From positions 1 through 64,000 of the forward strand of contig QJNS01000297.1 of assembly GCA_004154925.1 (NCBI GenBank): a stretch of 64,000 nucleotides of DNA. The letters run 5' to 3'. Source of the DNA: Monosporascus cannonballus (taxonomy: Eukaryota; Ascomycota; Sordariomycetes; Xylariales). This document shows, one piece after another, positions 10,704-23,300 of this stretch (the stretch's first letter is position 1; each line of letters starts with the position of its first letter). A program made the translations under genes and the position numbers. A model generated the notes under the pieces. It saw only the letters and a program-made list of their open reading frames with translations, was not told the origin of the DNA and searched no databases.

Positions 10704-11644
10704 GGCGAGCGCACAGCTGAGCTGACCGTTTGCCGCACAGCCAACCGCATGTTCGAATTAGGCTGTAGCGCCGTGTCGATGAACCAGCATGATGGGGGGT
10801 TTATCACGGATGGCATGGATGCGTCAGACAATTGAAATATGCTCCTCGATCCTAGTGGTCCAAATGACGCCGACAGTGCTTGATCTCTATCATGGTCCAC
10901 GGCAATATATTTAGTTCTTCGACACCGGGGTCCAGGAAAGGTGTAATCTGCTGCTACTGAGACAAAAGATAGAGAGATCGGCTGGGTGTGGTCGAATAAG
11001 AACATTCATAGTTTCGAAGTTATGAACTGTGGTAAGTCAGATGTTTGACTTTATTTGAGGAGAGCCAGAATTTATGCCACCAAAATCAGCGGTTCTCTAT
11101 TATTGCCAGAGAAATCGGTGCAACAGCGCGAAAAGCTAGAAGAAGAAGTCTCACAGAAGCCTCACAGGCAGCTATCACTAGAGAAGACCCGTAACGCCTG
11201 CAACCTCCCAAATATCTAGGGGTAGGAGGCCCTATATATACATCTATCACCCCTGTCTAGAAGGGAGAGAGCTTATAAAGAGCCAAGCTATACGTTAGGT
11301 TCTGCAACTAGCGCATATTAGTGATCTTTAATTTGGCTTAAGCTAGACCGCTTTATAAACCGGAGGGAATAGCTTATTTAAGTGAGGATTGAGCAAAAGT
11401 CCTTTAGGGGACAGGGACAACCATTCCCACTTTATCATCTTTAGATCAGAGCAGCTCTGCGCCAACTGGTTTGGGCAATCCCCAGTAATTAGCCACTAGA
11501 CACCCTATAATTGTCTATACGCCTTCGAACACCCAGGCCGTAAGTACCCTAACAAAATCGCACATCATCAAACTTCGTATGCCATCGTTACCACCCCGGC
11601 CCTTAAACAGCTATGTTTATAGTGAGTATGTTGGTCGAACCGTT
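10704..11644. other. Intergenic region, no supported gene
   Basis: Nothing coding is convincing. The stretch 11190-11480 has a TATATATA box, short pyrimidine tracts and a promoter-like look that could be an old LTR fragment, but I found no terminal repeat or duplication to support that. Confidence 0.45.
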
Positions 11645-12919
11645 TCATGATCCTTGCTGTATTCTATCCCAGTCGAATATCTGTTGTGGCGTGGGAGATC
11701 TCTTGCAGATGTCTTTTAACGGCTCCTGTCCTTCTAGCCGCTGGAGCTCGAATTGTTCGTACATGCCACCCGAAGCGGCGTTAGCAATGGCGAGTCGTAG
11801 TTACATTATTACCACGGCGTGTGGTACATCTTTACACTGGAGAAGAAGGAAAAAAGGAGGGGGAGGGGGAGGGGGTGCAAAGAGGGGCTCATCGAGACAT
11901 TGCGCCGAGAGAGAGCAGCGGGTCTGGCAAGTATATTCAAAAACATGCTTACCTCGCGTATTTAACGGCGTCAGACGGCGGACGACGCGATACAGCCCAT
12001 CATAGCGGATCCCGCGGTCCGGCGCCCAACGGTTCTTCGAGCCGGGGCCCCCAGACCGCAAGACGCGCACGGGATGGCCGTTGTTCAGCGATGCCTTGAG
12101 GGCCTTGGTGCCCGTGGACGACTCGGCGGGGCAGGCGGGGTCGTCGTTCCTGTGGCTGTTGGACCCGGAGTAGAAGAGGCGGCTGCCCTCGTCCCTGTCG
12201 AGGTCCTCGTACTTGTCGGAGACGACGATGGAGTAGGCGCCGAGGGCCATGTCGCCGGCGATGCCCGCTATCCTGGCGCCGTGCGCGCCCCTGGCCAGCG
12301 CCACGATCTGCAGCGGGTACCACGTGCCCGGGGCGATGCCGTTGTGGCCGAACACCTTCGCGTTCCGCTTGGCCGCCCCGTTCACCGTGTACGTGATGCC
12401 GCCCTTGGGACCGCGCGTCTTGTACACGCCGTACAGGATCCCGCCCTCGCCGAAGATCGGGTCGTTGCGCGCCGGCAGCACCACGTGCGTCGTGGGCGTC
12501 TCGCCCGCCGGAGGGGCGGCGGCGCCGGCCTCCTCGTACGCCGCCGTGGCCGCCGCTTCGTCGTCAACGACGGCGTCGGCTCCCCAGTTCTCGTTGCTCC
12601 ACTCGTCGTACAGGATCTTCGCCTTGTCCCTGGTGTCCCCGGGGAAGCGGTACGTCTCGGGCTTCTCGAACATGAGCCTGAGGTACCGGTCCATGCTCGT
12701 CTGCGCCTTGATCTTGGGCGTCATCTCCAGGTTCGCCTGCATCCAGTCCAGGTACATCCTGAGCGCCCTGAACCGCCTGTCGAACTCGGCGCCCGACGGT
12801 ATGCGGCCTTCCCTCTCGCTCCGCTTCGCGAGGAAGGCGATGTTGCGGTCCTCCCTCTTCAGGACCTCTAGCCGGTCCTTGGGGTGCTCGGGCACGTAGA
12901 GCACTTCGATGGTCTCCAT
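11645..12919 (-). CDS. SRA-YDG domain protein (methylated-DNA-binding fold), noncanonical 3' splice site
   Basis: Exon 1 (12919-11953) encodes an N-terminal helical region (residues 1-110), an Ala-rich acidic linker and an SRA-YDG domain from about 152. Motifs seen are NDPIFGEGGILYGVY, RNAKVFGHNG, GAHGARIAGIAGD, GAYSIVVSDKYEDLD, FYSGS and the name-giving RYDGLYRV at about 305. Exon 2 (11769-11645) supplies the expected end of the domain (GMYEQFELQRLEGQEPL) and stops at TGA 11647-11645; the joined protein is 363 aa. The intron has a good GTAAGC donor at 11952 and a GCTAAC branch site, but the acceptor position that keeps the frame reads CGG, not CAG. A nearer pyrimidine-rich CTCCAG acceptor (near 11840) would give an immediate stop. 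SRA domains of UHRF1/SUVH bind (hemi)methylated CpG; whether this one does is unknown. The last exon may be inefficiently spliced or lost. Confidence 0.8.
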
Positions 12920-13744
12920 TCTCGACGTTCACGTGTTTTAACTCCTGGCGTCAAAGATGGCAGCTAGCTTTGGTAAGGGAAAATTTGAGCCGAACAAATC
13001 GCCAATAATTATGAAACCTTTCCAGATGGCGAGAAAAAAAGGTACCATGGTGGCGACATGGGTGGCGGATGAAGCGATGACGGGTTGGAGGAATTACGGC
13101 TAATATACATGCATACGTATAGGCAGGTACTGGGAACCTAACGTTAGCGCTGGGACTGATATGTCGCTTCCTGCGACTTCCGCCAAGAAATCGTTGAACC
13201 GTGATGGGCGTGTTCAAATGGTGAAACTGGATGAGGGTATCGAAAACGCAATATCAATGCGGTGAATGAGTCACATTACGCCAGTTCCAGGTTACTGTTA
13301 CCTCCGTTTAGCTGTCCTACATACTTACCTAACCCATAACCTTAGGTGCTCCTCGGATAAATATTACTTGAAGCTTGGAAACCAGTTGTCTCTAGGTACT
13401 ACATGCAACAAACCGTTTCGTGGCCGCCACACTGGACTAGCCTTAAATATTTGCTAAGTAACGAATTTCTCCCCGATACGCGAATGTGAATCGCAAATTG
13501 GCTCTAAGGTAAACATGTACCTGCGGATTGTCTCACCCGAAGCAACAGCGCATAGTCCACACTCGCTTTCTGAGACACGGCGCCCTATTAACGAACAAAT
13601 GCAACAGCGGGGACCACGCAGGCGGGCCGCAACTCACGAAACGGCACACAGGCCAGGCACCGTTATTGCAGGAATCCATACGTGCTCGTCCGCTACCTAA
13701 CGCCCCCATCCATGCAGAAAAGAAAGTTATCAACCAGGCCAGGT
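12920..13744. other. Intergenic region, no supported gene
   Basis: The 5' flank of the SRA-YDG gene and the 3' flank of the cysA-like gene (both minus strand). No conserved reading frame was recognised. Confidence 0.5.
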
Positions 13745-15334
13745 TCATCCCAGGAAGTTGTTAACGGCGCCCCCGACGTTCTTCAGATCGAGCAGGAAAG
13801 TATCGTGGCCGAACATGCTCTGCTCCTCGCTCAGCTCGACGTGGGCGACATTCCGGTTACCTGCGAGCCGAAGCGCATTGGCGACCTCCCGTTGTTGCCA
13901 CGCGGGGAACAGGATGTCGCTGGCGACGCCCATGACCAGGGTCGGGATATCCCTCAGCCCCGCCAGACCCCTGACGAGATCCTCCGGAGGCCGCGAATCC
14001 ACCGCGACGGGCGACGACGCGCCCAGCTCCCCGTCGCTCGAGCCGGGCTGCTCGGCGTACGGCAGGTCGGGCAGCGTTAGGCTGCACGAGGGGTCGTTGC
14101 CCTTCGGCCGGGAGCCGAGCTGCTTGAGCTGCGTCTCGCGCTCCTTTCTGCGGTCGGCGGCCGCGCGTCGATTCTCCAGTCCCAGGTCGAACAGGTCCAT
14201 GGCCTTGCTGACGTACAGCAGGCTGTTGGGGTCGTAGGTCAGGCAGAATTTCTCGCCCGCGTGGTCGAGGTATGTCTCGATGAGGAAGTCCGGGCACAGC
14301 GCGGGCGGCTTGGTGGGGTCCGCCCTCCGCCTGCCGAACCGCTGTTCCCACTCCGGACCCGACCGGTAGGTGACCGTGGCGATCTCTCGCGCGAGCTTCA
14401 TCCCGGCGTGCGGCGGCACCTTCCCATAGTAGAAGCCCCGGTTCCAGTTCGGGTCCATCATGAGCACCTGCCTCTGCGTATGGCGCATGGCGATGCTGTA
14501 AGGGTGGCTCCGGGCGCAGCCGCTGATGGAGACGATCCGCCCCACTCTCAAGGGAAATAGAACCCCAGCCGCTAGGGATTGCATGCCTCCCATACTCGAC
14601 CCCACACTTGCATACAGCTTCTCTATGCCCAGGTTGTCCAGGAGCCGGAACTGGGCCCTGACCATGTCCTCCATCGTCAAGATGGGAAACCGCGTGGCGT
14701 ATCGCTGGCCGTCGGCGGGGTCGATGCTGCTGGGGCCCGTCGAGCCGAAGCAGCCCCCGATGGCGTTCGTGCAGATGACAAAGTACTTGTCCGTGTCCAG
14801 ACACCCGCCGGGCCCGATGAACCTCTCCCACCATCCGGGCTGGGGGTTCTTCTCGGTGGAATGGGCGTGCGACGAGGCGGAGAGGCCGGTGTGCAGCAGT
14901 ATCGCGTTCGACCTGTCGGCGTTGAGCTTGCCCCACGTCTCGTATGCGACGTCGAACTCAGGCAGCACGCCGCCCCAGTCGAGGAGCAGCGGCTCCTTGC
15001 AGCGGAAGACCTCGGTCGCGCCCGTCGTGTAGGTGGGTTCCGGCCCCGTGGACAGCGACCGGGCTTCGAGCTTCGCCGACCTCGTCTCTATGGCGTCAAG
15101 GCACGGGAAGGCCATGGCGGGGTTCGACGCCTCGGTCTGCGGCTGCCCGGAGCGCCGCGCGGGTTGGGAATGGAGCTGTCGGAGGCCATGGCCGAGGTTC
15201 GGTGCCTGCAGCGATGTCGGCGCCGCTATCCGTGGCCGGGGACGTAGATTGCACAGAGGCGATTCGCCGCTCGAGTGGATGAAAGTAGAGGAAACACGAC
15301 GCAACGCCGTGGTGCCGTATCTTTGTGCCTTCAT
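13745..15334 (-). CDS. cysA: Mitochondrial serine O-acyltransferase, MetX-like alpha/beta hydrolase
   Basis: A single-exon 529-aa protein of the homoserine O-acetyltransferase/MetX fold. The type is used by Aspergillus cysA and fission yeast cys2 to make O-acetylserine (or O-succinylserine), the acceptor for sulfide in cysteine synthesis. It has a nucleophile elbow GSSMGG with Ser247, oxyanion-side motif [24 protein letters not shown], acid Asp473 in ASDILFP and His510 in FGHDTFLL. The complete triad suggests an active enzyme. Residues 1-75 are Arg/Ser/Gln-rich with almost no acidic residues before residue 68, apart from Glu24, consistent with a mitochondrial presequence. The insertion at about 385-450 is typical of the fungal serine-type branch rather than Met2. 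The start ATG at 15334 is the first in frame. Homoserine O-acetyltransferase activity cannot be excluded from sequence alone. Confidence 0.88.
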   Translation of the reverse strand: MKAQRYGTTALRRVSSTFIHSSGESPLCNLRPRPRIAAPTSLQAPNLGHGLRQLHSQPARRSGQPQTEASNPAMAFPCLDAIETRSAKLEARSLSTGPEPTYTTGATEVFRCKEPLLLDWGGVLPEFDVAYETWGKLNADRSNAILLHTGLSASSHAHSTEKNPQPGWWERFIGPGGCLDTDKYFVICTNAIGGCFGSTGPSSIDPADGQRYATRFPILTMEDMVRAQFRLLDNLGIEKLYASVGSSMGGMQSLAAGVLFPLRVGRIVSISGCARSHPYSIAMRHTQRQVLMMDPNWNRGFYYGKVPPHAGMKLAREIATVTYRSGPEWEQRFGRRRADPTKPPALCPDFLIETYLDHAGEKFCLTYDPNSLLYVSKAMDLFDLGLENRRAAADRRKERETQLKQLGSRPKGNDPSCSLTLPDLPYAEQPGSSDGELGASSPVAVDSRPPEDLVRGLAGLRDIPTLVMGVASDILFPAWQQREVANALRLAGNRNVAHVELSEEQSMFGHDTFLLDLKNVGGAVNNFLG

Positions 15335-15998
15335 GGTCGATTACCCGCAAGTCCAATTGGAAGGTCTCGCCATCCGGGAGCAGGACTGCTGCGACTTGCG
15401 AATACTTGTAAGATCCCACCCATCTGCAAAGGAGGGTTTGTAAGCGGGAAGCTAATTCTATCAAAATTTATTGCTTAAAAGCATAGCTCCCTGTCTAGGT
15501 AACTACCGTATAAGTAGCGCCCCTATGTTAGCCGCAACCCGACTGGTTGGACGCGGGATGGCGCCATTGTGGGCGCTTGTAAGTGGTCAGTTGTATGTGC
15601 ACTCTCACCCCCCCCCCCGGGGGGTAAATGCCGCCATATTATAAATATAAAGGCTTACCTAAAGGGTAGCATGTGCGATAAGGTAATTCTTATCAGAGAT
15701 AAGAAACACGCCGCGCTGATAGCAGATCGGCCCCGGCCCATTCTTACGAAAGGCTTTATGCAAGTAATCATCACTGGCTACACATGATTATCCCAATTGC
15801 CTACCTAGGTACCTAATACCAATTTGAAGTCAGGCACGGCAATAAGTCAGCTGATTGGGTTATGAGGCAACTCCATAAACTCGCTCGAGTGCCGCAGCCT
15901 CTTACTTAGTACTTCTTAGGCCAAGACAACAAACACATACGTCATCCAAGGATCAGGGGCTCGGGCCACGTCAATCCGAGTGCACAAACCAAAACGAC
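15335..15998. other. Divergent intergenic region
   Basis: Shared upstream region of the cysA-like gene (minus) and the 391-aa gene (plus). It contains a C11G6-type palindromic homopolymer near 15607-15625. No gene was recognised. Confidence 0.5.
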
Positions 15999-17296
15999 AT
16001 GCCTGGATTCATCGAGTTGTTCAATGCCCTTCTCGTCCTACTCCTCACAGTCCTTTTTGCTGTAATTTGGCACCTAGAACCCGTAACAACGTCTACATCC
16101 ACACCTACGCCGAATAACAGACCCGTCATCATGAATCGACGCGGAGGCCGTCTCATTCCCATCCAATTTCCCCGAGCCCCTCGACCCACCCCCGAGCAGC
16201 GGGAGGGACAGCAACAGTCCCAGACGACGGAGGCCTCCACGTCTAATCCAGATAACGTGGTATACGAACCGGGCCCCAAAGACATCAGCGATGTTAAGCT
16301 CATCCTCGAGAAGGTGGGAAATCTCCCTCCTGAGGTTGTTGACATCATCCTGGATCACGCCGAATACTGGGCGTGCACCGTCGCCAGCGTCGACTACCGC
16401 AACCTACCGAACGGCCACCTCGTGATCCGCGGCTCCCGGCCTGCCGAGAACCAATTTCTAGTAGGTTAACTACTTCGGTGCGCTCCGAGAGCACCAAGGG
16501 ATGACTAACGCCGAGGTATCGATCAGCTACGCTCCGAGCCGATCGGACTCTCCAACTGGTCGCCGGCGAGCCCGGATCTCTGGCGCCGGGAGTCTACGCC
16601 AAGGCTACTGGGCCCGGAGGCCGAAGCGGAGTCCGAGTATCCGAGAGCGACGCTCGAGGCCCTCGCCGACGATCCTGTGCCATCTCTCGAGCACCCGGTC
16701 CGGAAGATCGTGTTCGACATTGTCAGTCGCGATCAAGGTTGGGGCGGCGAACGTGGAAACCACGGGGCGTACAATGGCTCGTTCACCTGGTTCGACGCCG
16801 GCCTCGAGCGATTTGACCGGACGATCAAATGTAAGCACACCCTACCCTCCCACTCTCTTTGTGGAAGTCTTGCTAATAGCAGATAGGCCCGGATGATTGT
16901 CCCGATCGCCAGAACCCCAACCACGATGAGCGCAACATTCCGACCTGCGCCATACGACCTCTCTGGCCGGTTTCGGTGAGGTCCCAGCCCGACGGCCCCG
17001 CGCGGTACCATCACGATCTTCACGCCAGCCCCGAGCATTGCATCCAGCGCAACAGGCTCGCCGCGCGACCTTTCCAGCACCATCACGTCGAGTGGAAGGC
17101 GACCGACGACATTGATCCGCGGTCGGCCGCCGCGGAGGAATTGAAAAACGCCGGCAGGGGTAGGGCGACGGGCAACGGCGAGTTCGTGCGGAACCTGAAG
17201 CTTGGCGACATCATCACCGTCTGGGGCCGCGCGAGGTTCGGAAGCTGGACCAACAATATCGAGAGGGTAGAGGTTAAGGTTTACTGGGCAGTGTAA
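15999..17296 (+). CDS. Fungal membrane-anchored protein of unknown function (391 aa)
   Basis: Three exons: 15999-16460, 16527-16830 and 16887-17296. The introns of 66 and 56 nt have GTAGGT or GTAAGC donors, CTAAC/CTAAT branch sites and AG acceptors; splicing gives an uninterrupted 391-aa frame ending at TAA 17294-17296. Residues about 4-25 form one hydrophobic helix (FIELFNALLVLLLTVLFAVIW), probably a signal anchor. A Pro/Ser/Thr/Gln-rich linker follows, then a helical motif LPPEVVDIILDHAEYWACTV (F-box-like in appearance). Next is a segment RKIVFDIVSRDQGWGGERGN...SFTWFDAG and a C-terminal region ending in GDIITVWGRARF...VEVKVYWAV. I recognise this as a recurrent fungal hypothetical-protein architecture with a beta-sandwich-like C-terminal half, but no function can be named. 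Confidence 0.82.
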
Positions 17297-19464
17297 TGGG
17301 GCTCTCGAATAGGGGGGTGGCTAGCTCGACCACCCTTCATTTTATAAACGCTGTTAAAATTATGGGTAATGGTAATGATTATCTCTTAGGACACCATTCG
17401 CTTAATAGGAGAGCTTTAGGCACATCTGTGAGCGCAGCTCGGTGTAAGACCTTGGGCGAATGCACCGTGGCCGATCAGCATTACACACTCTGTACTATCA
17501 GCATTCTACAAAAGAACCCTTCCCTGACCCGCATACGTACTACATGTAGACTGGTCACCGCGGTCGTCCCCACAAATTAGGGAAACAAGGTTGCTGTGAG
17601 GCGCGACGTCAGCAGCTCGACCTTAGGCTAGGGAAGGGAAGAGTTCCATCCATAATTAGAAAGCAACGGTTTGCTAGAGAGAGCGGATTATTTTGAAATC
17701 GTATGCAGACCAATCCGCCCGATGTTTCGAACGAGATTTGGTCGTGACAAAAGGTGTCAAAGGGATTAGCTAGCCCCTATCGCACCCAACCCACCTTGGC
17801 CCCCTTTTTGAAAGGGGCCAATTTAACCGTAGGCGCGGGAGATCCAGTATTGCATGTAAATTCAAGTCTGGAGGCACGAATGGTCCCCATTAAGTTTTAG
17901 CCCCGCAGCAATCCGAGTTTCGGCGGGCATCCGTGTCCCGAAACTCACCATTGTGTGGTTGCATGGGCCTTTCGCGCTGGCAATGGGCACCGAGAAGTTC
18001 CTGGAGAAGAGGGTACCTTAGAGAGTGTGGGGGGCGGGCCTCATTCATAGACACATCCCCGGTCGAGTATACCTATGAGGTGCCTAAGGTCGAGTGAGAT
18101 CTTGTGGATACAAATAACGATCAATAGAGTCCTTCACTCGCGATACGTACCCCATGGGAACTAGGGGTGCGCTGCCTGCTGAAGACCGAGTCCGAAAGAC
18201 AGCCTATACTCCCGAACCAAAAGATGGCATTTTGATGTGTGTGACCATATACATATGGCGGTATTCACCACGAATGTAGGTGCTGGTCATGGGTTAGTGC
18301 GTTAAGCGGTGCTGGCACATTAGGGCTTTGATCCCATGTGGCTTCAGAGAGGAACGCAGACAAAAGTCCCATGGCCATGGGCCGCATAATGAACAGTGAT
18401 TCAGACATAGATCATTCCCTCGAAATAAACCATGCCCTGATGTGTCTTTAAAGCGCAATTTTGGTCAGGATTTGATGATTCGAGTCGGTTTTCAACAAGG
18501 GGTTGAGACATTTGGGAAGTCCTTAGTAATGGATCATGCATTTTCGTATATGTTGGACCCCATCACAAGTATTTATAGTGAAGTCCACGAGGAAAGGTCA
18601 CAGTAGCCGCTTCACACCTTGCACGGATAACCTCCATCACATTAGCTACACGCACGGCCTCGGGGATTCCGGCTGTCTATTTAGCCCATGCTCCCGGGCC
18701 GGGGGGGTTGTTCGAATGCTTTGCATCACGTCACACTAACTGGGGAGTAGCTGCATAGCCCTTGAGAGGCTTAAAAATTGACAACTAGAAGCTGAAGAAC
18801 ACTGATATTGCCTGTGGTGCGGAGATCCACCGATAGGTATAGGGCTCTAGGGCTCTGGAAGAGGAATAACCTTGTTCCGGATGATCCCTGAAGCCGTCAG
18901 GGGGCCCTTTTCTATGACACACATTATTATTTAGGACTAAGGACAGGATTCCGCGCTTTCCACGCCTGATGCGGTACCTGCTTATTATCGTAATTAAATT
19001 GTGCCCAGGATACAGGAGAAACAACCGCAAAACGAGATAAGGGCGGAGTGGGAACACATGTAGAGAGAGTGGGCTGGATTGTAGCCGTTGTTCTCTAGGG
19101 CTTAAGTAGTCTTGAAAGCTATGGATGAGGTATGAATTGTTCCTGGTGAGAGTGCCTTTCTCACATAGCCGTTCAATAAAGTGATGATGTGGAGTAAATA
19201 CGGAGATCGAGGCCTTGAGAGTTGCCCGACACGGTTTCTCGGAAACTCGGAGTCTCCCTTGTCACCTCCATCCCCAGTATGGCGCTCATCCGAGCCCTGC
19301 AGCATATAACATACACAAGCGTCACTGCACGAAAAGCCAATATTGAAGGCGCTTATTAAGCCTCCCCTGTATACCATTGGCATGCTAGGATATGGGGAGC
19401 TATATGTTTGGATACTCAGACGATAGGGCTAGGAACCACCTTTGCGAAATGAAAATGTGAACCT
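17297..19464. other. 2.2-kb gene-free stretch before the AT-rich block
   Basis: GC-balanced, many short ORFs but none with recognisable motifs, intron signals or conserved composition. No TIR or LTR pair was found. It is probably relic intergenic sequence. Confidence 0.5.
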
Positions 19465-19466
19465 TA

Positions 19467-19511
19467 AGTTAGGCCCCCCCCCCTTCACGCACCCGCTTCA
19501 CACCCCACATT
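19467..19511 (+). repeat. Left GC-rich terminal inverted repeat of the AT block
   Basis: Begins AGTTAGGCCCCCCCCCC, then CTTCACGCACC, and ends CCCCACATT. It pairs with the reverse complement of 49524-49569 at roughly 80% with small gaps, mainly in the C run. It is preceded by TA. Confidence 0.75.
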
Positions 19512-20351
19512 GCCTCACGCAAAATCCACAAACCCACCACTATATGACTAATTAACACAAATAAATGTTAAAAAGCAGAAACTTTTATTGTTATTAGTTA
19601 AACATAGATAGAACATATAGAAAGTTTAAAAAAGATATTAATAATAAGGTGGTAAAATTAAAAAACAATTAAAAATTAAAGAAAAATAAGAAAATAAGAA
19701 AATAAATATCAAAATCTATATATTAGAAAAAAAACCAGTTTTATACATAGTTAATATATTTATTTCTGTATATGAATTTCTTAATTAATTTTAATTTTAC
19801 TAATACATTACTTATTTAGTTATTAATATATTATAATATATTTTATTTATATTTTATTTAAAGTTTTATAAAAAAAGAATTAATAGTTAGTAAGTAGTAT
19901 AACTATGTATTAATTGAATGTTTATATTCTTATTTTAATTAGTTTTTATAGCTATAAACTGAGGAAAACCTTAAACATTCATTAATATTTTTATAATTAT
20001 ATAACCAATTTAAAATATATATAAAAATTAAATTTTAAAAAAGGTAAAAACATTACGTTAATATTAAATTATTATATAAAAATTGAACTATTTCTTTCTT
20101 AATTAATTTATAAATTTAATCTATATTATATTATAATGCGTAAAATGTAAGGTAATTTTAATAACGCAAATATATAAAAATAGTTTTACTTATATTTAAA
20201 AGATTTCAATTGCTTAGTAAAAACATTATATAATAAGAAAAATTAATGAAGATATTAAAAATAACTCAATTAAAATTTAATAATATATTATAATAGCGTA
20301 AATATTTAACAACTTATTAAACTTAAATTGTATATATTTTTTATTAATACT

Positions 20352-23300
20352 TATAACGGTTAAAAAGTTTAACCGATTATTAAGCCTAACAGATTTATGT
20401 TAAGAGAAATATCGTAGAAATTTAAGCAATAAAATAACTTAGTTACGTTTTGTAATACTAACAGTATTTTAAATAACAAATTATTATTATAAGTTGATAT
20501 TATCTAAATTATAAAAACGAATATATTTATATATTCTTTTTAGTCGACTAGGTTTTAATTAAATCTGAAAGTTATTATAGATTTATACTTTTTAAACGTA
20601 ATTAGTTTGATTTAGATTTACTTGAATCGTAATATTAAAGAAGATTTAAAATTAGTAATTCGTTTATATAGGCTGAATCGTTTCTCGTAATTGATTTTTA
20701 GTTATGTCGTAATATAATTTTCTTTTTTCTAGAATTTTTTGCTTTAAAGACTTTCTACTTAAAAATCTTTATTTTTATTTTGATAGATTATATCGTTAAC
20801 TGTAAACCTTGTAATTATTTTAATTAAAAAGAAAAACTAAAATCTGTAGCTATTTATATTATTAAATTTGGGTTTAAAATAATGACGTATATATCGTATT
20901 TCGAAAACGGCGTAAAATACTAAATAATAGAAAGATATTTGTTGTTATAACGAATATATTATAAAACCTTGTTAATGCGATTATTCTGATATTTCGATTA
21001 TCTTTTTTATTATATTAAAGAAAAGAAACATCGTTTAAATCGAAAAAAGGCTATTATTAAATAAATTTTATTACGGTTTTAATAAGACAAAAACCTTAAT
21101 ATGTAAATAACGTAATATTAACGAAATTAATGATCGTTTTTTTATTTACGATATTAAAAGAAGTTTTTTTATAAAAAAAGATTAAAATTATTAACTGTGT
21201 ATTTTATTAATAAACGAACTAAATAAGTAGAAATACGTAAAAATCGAGATTATTATAACCGCGTAACTGGTTAATTTCTTTAATTAGATTATTTTTTAAA
21301 TATTTTAATAAAAGAACTATTTTCGATAATTTCGATAATATTAATAAAACTGTTTTAATTAGAGTTAGGTATTTATAAGGTATTTATAAGATTTAAAGTG
21401 TTTTCGAAATTCGAATACACATATTTTTTTAACTTAATAAAGTACTAGATGAATCCGTTTTCTTTGTGTATTAAAGATTTGGTTTTATTTTATATATTAT
21501 TTAGTCTTTTGTTTTTATATTTTTTTCTCCATGTTTACCTCAATAATATCTGCTGTTAACTTATTAAATAATAGAAAAATAAAAGTAATTTTATTTTAAA
21601 TGAAAACTTTAACGAGTAGTTATATTTAGCAATTGCCTATTTAATTTTATAGATATCGATATATTTGAAATTTAGTTTTTTGTTTGGTTTTTTTTAGTAA
21701 ATATTTTCTTCAAAGAAATATACCGTTTTCTCTTTTTAAAATGTATATTTTTTTAAAAAAACAAATCGTTTAGTTATAATATTTATTTGTTTAATTATAT
21801 ATGAATTTTAACTTTTTTTGTATGTTTTAGTGCAATGATTTAAGCTATTTCGACGTAAATATTATATTAAGATTAACAAATTTTTTAAATGTTTTTTTGA
21901 AAATGTCTGATATAAAATTAACATTTATATTTGCCGGTATTATGTTAATATTTTGGTAGTATCTGGTGTTATACATTAATTAGATATTAAGTAATTGTTT
22001 ACCCCAGCTTTTATATTCGTAATTAATGTAATACTGTAAAAAAGGTTTTAATAGTTAATTTAATATTTTAATGCTTCGTTTATTTTGATTTTACTATATA
22101 AAACAACTTATAATTTAAATTAATATATGTTGTAAAGTTTTATTAGAATTTTGAAGTAAACGTAATCTTTTTATCCAAAATAATTTTAAATAATTATCTG
22201 CATATACTACAACTTTTATTAAAAAGAAATATAAATATATAACGAGTTCATTATTTGTACTTTTAACAATGTAAAAAGTAGAAAGATTTCGTAAGTTTAT
22301 AACGATTATAAAAATATTATTAGAATATATTCCTAGCATTAGATTTTTAAATAAGAGATCTGTAAATTAAAATTTATAGTAATTGAATTTTATACACTCT
22401 TTATAATTAATAATAATTATAATTTTCTATAAAGTTAATATCGTTATATTTTTATTTTTATTTTTATTTTAAGAAAATAATAAATGCGTTAAAGTTATTT
22501 TAAAACTGATACATCTTTGAATATTTATATAGGTAATATTTATATATGCAAAGGATTAATCTTACTTAGTATTTTGGAAAAATATATAATTATTTAGTTT
22601 TTCAGTTTTTATTAAATTAATATTATATTGGTTGATTTTTTACTATACGTTATACGGTTTAGTTTATATTATTATAATTTGATAAAAGTATAAAGATTTC
22701 TTTAATGTATTATTAAAAACTATTTAGTTTATTATATATTTTTTTCAAAATCCGCTTACTTATTTACGATATTAGCTTTATATGTTTTCCGAATCTTTTA
22801 TATAAATAACGATAAAGTCGAAGTTTGTTATTTTTTAAGTATTGTAATTATCGTTTTATAAGTTTTTTTAGTCGTAGTAAAACGGATAAATTTTCAATAT
22901 TTCAAATATATATACATTTAATTAATTGTTTTTTAAAAAGAATTTACAATTTCGAAAAGCTATAATAATAACTATAAATATCTTCTTTAAAATAACGTAT
23001 TTAGATTTCTCTTTTTTTAATTGAAGTGAAATTTTTAATAGAATAAATTTTATCTTATATATTTCGTTTTTCGACTACCGAATTTAATATTTAATCCGAA
23101 ATACCGATTTTTGATTTAATATAACGCATTAAATAGTGTGTAATTAATATTAATTTCTTAATAATTCTATTTATAATTACGTAAAATATTTTCCATCGCT
23201 TACAGTATTTATTTAAATTCATTTTTAGGATAATTAATAAAAACGTTAACGATTTCGCTAAAATTTAAAATAGATTTTTAATAATAATTAACAAATTTAA

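Noticed and set aside
10631..11005. 124-codon minus-strand frame
   Set aside because: It overlaps the end of the decayed STAND-N gene on the other strand and has no gene-like motif.
11840..11880. Poly-proline end (APPPPPPPF) of the SRA-YDG reading frame
   Set aside because: This is read-through into the intron; the pyrimidine tract is an intronic polypyrimidine run, and the real last exon lies at 11769-11645.
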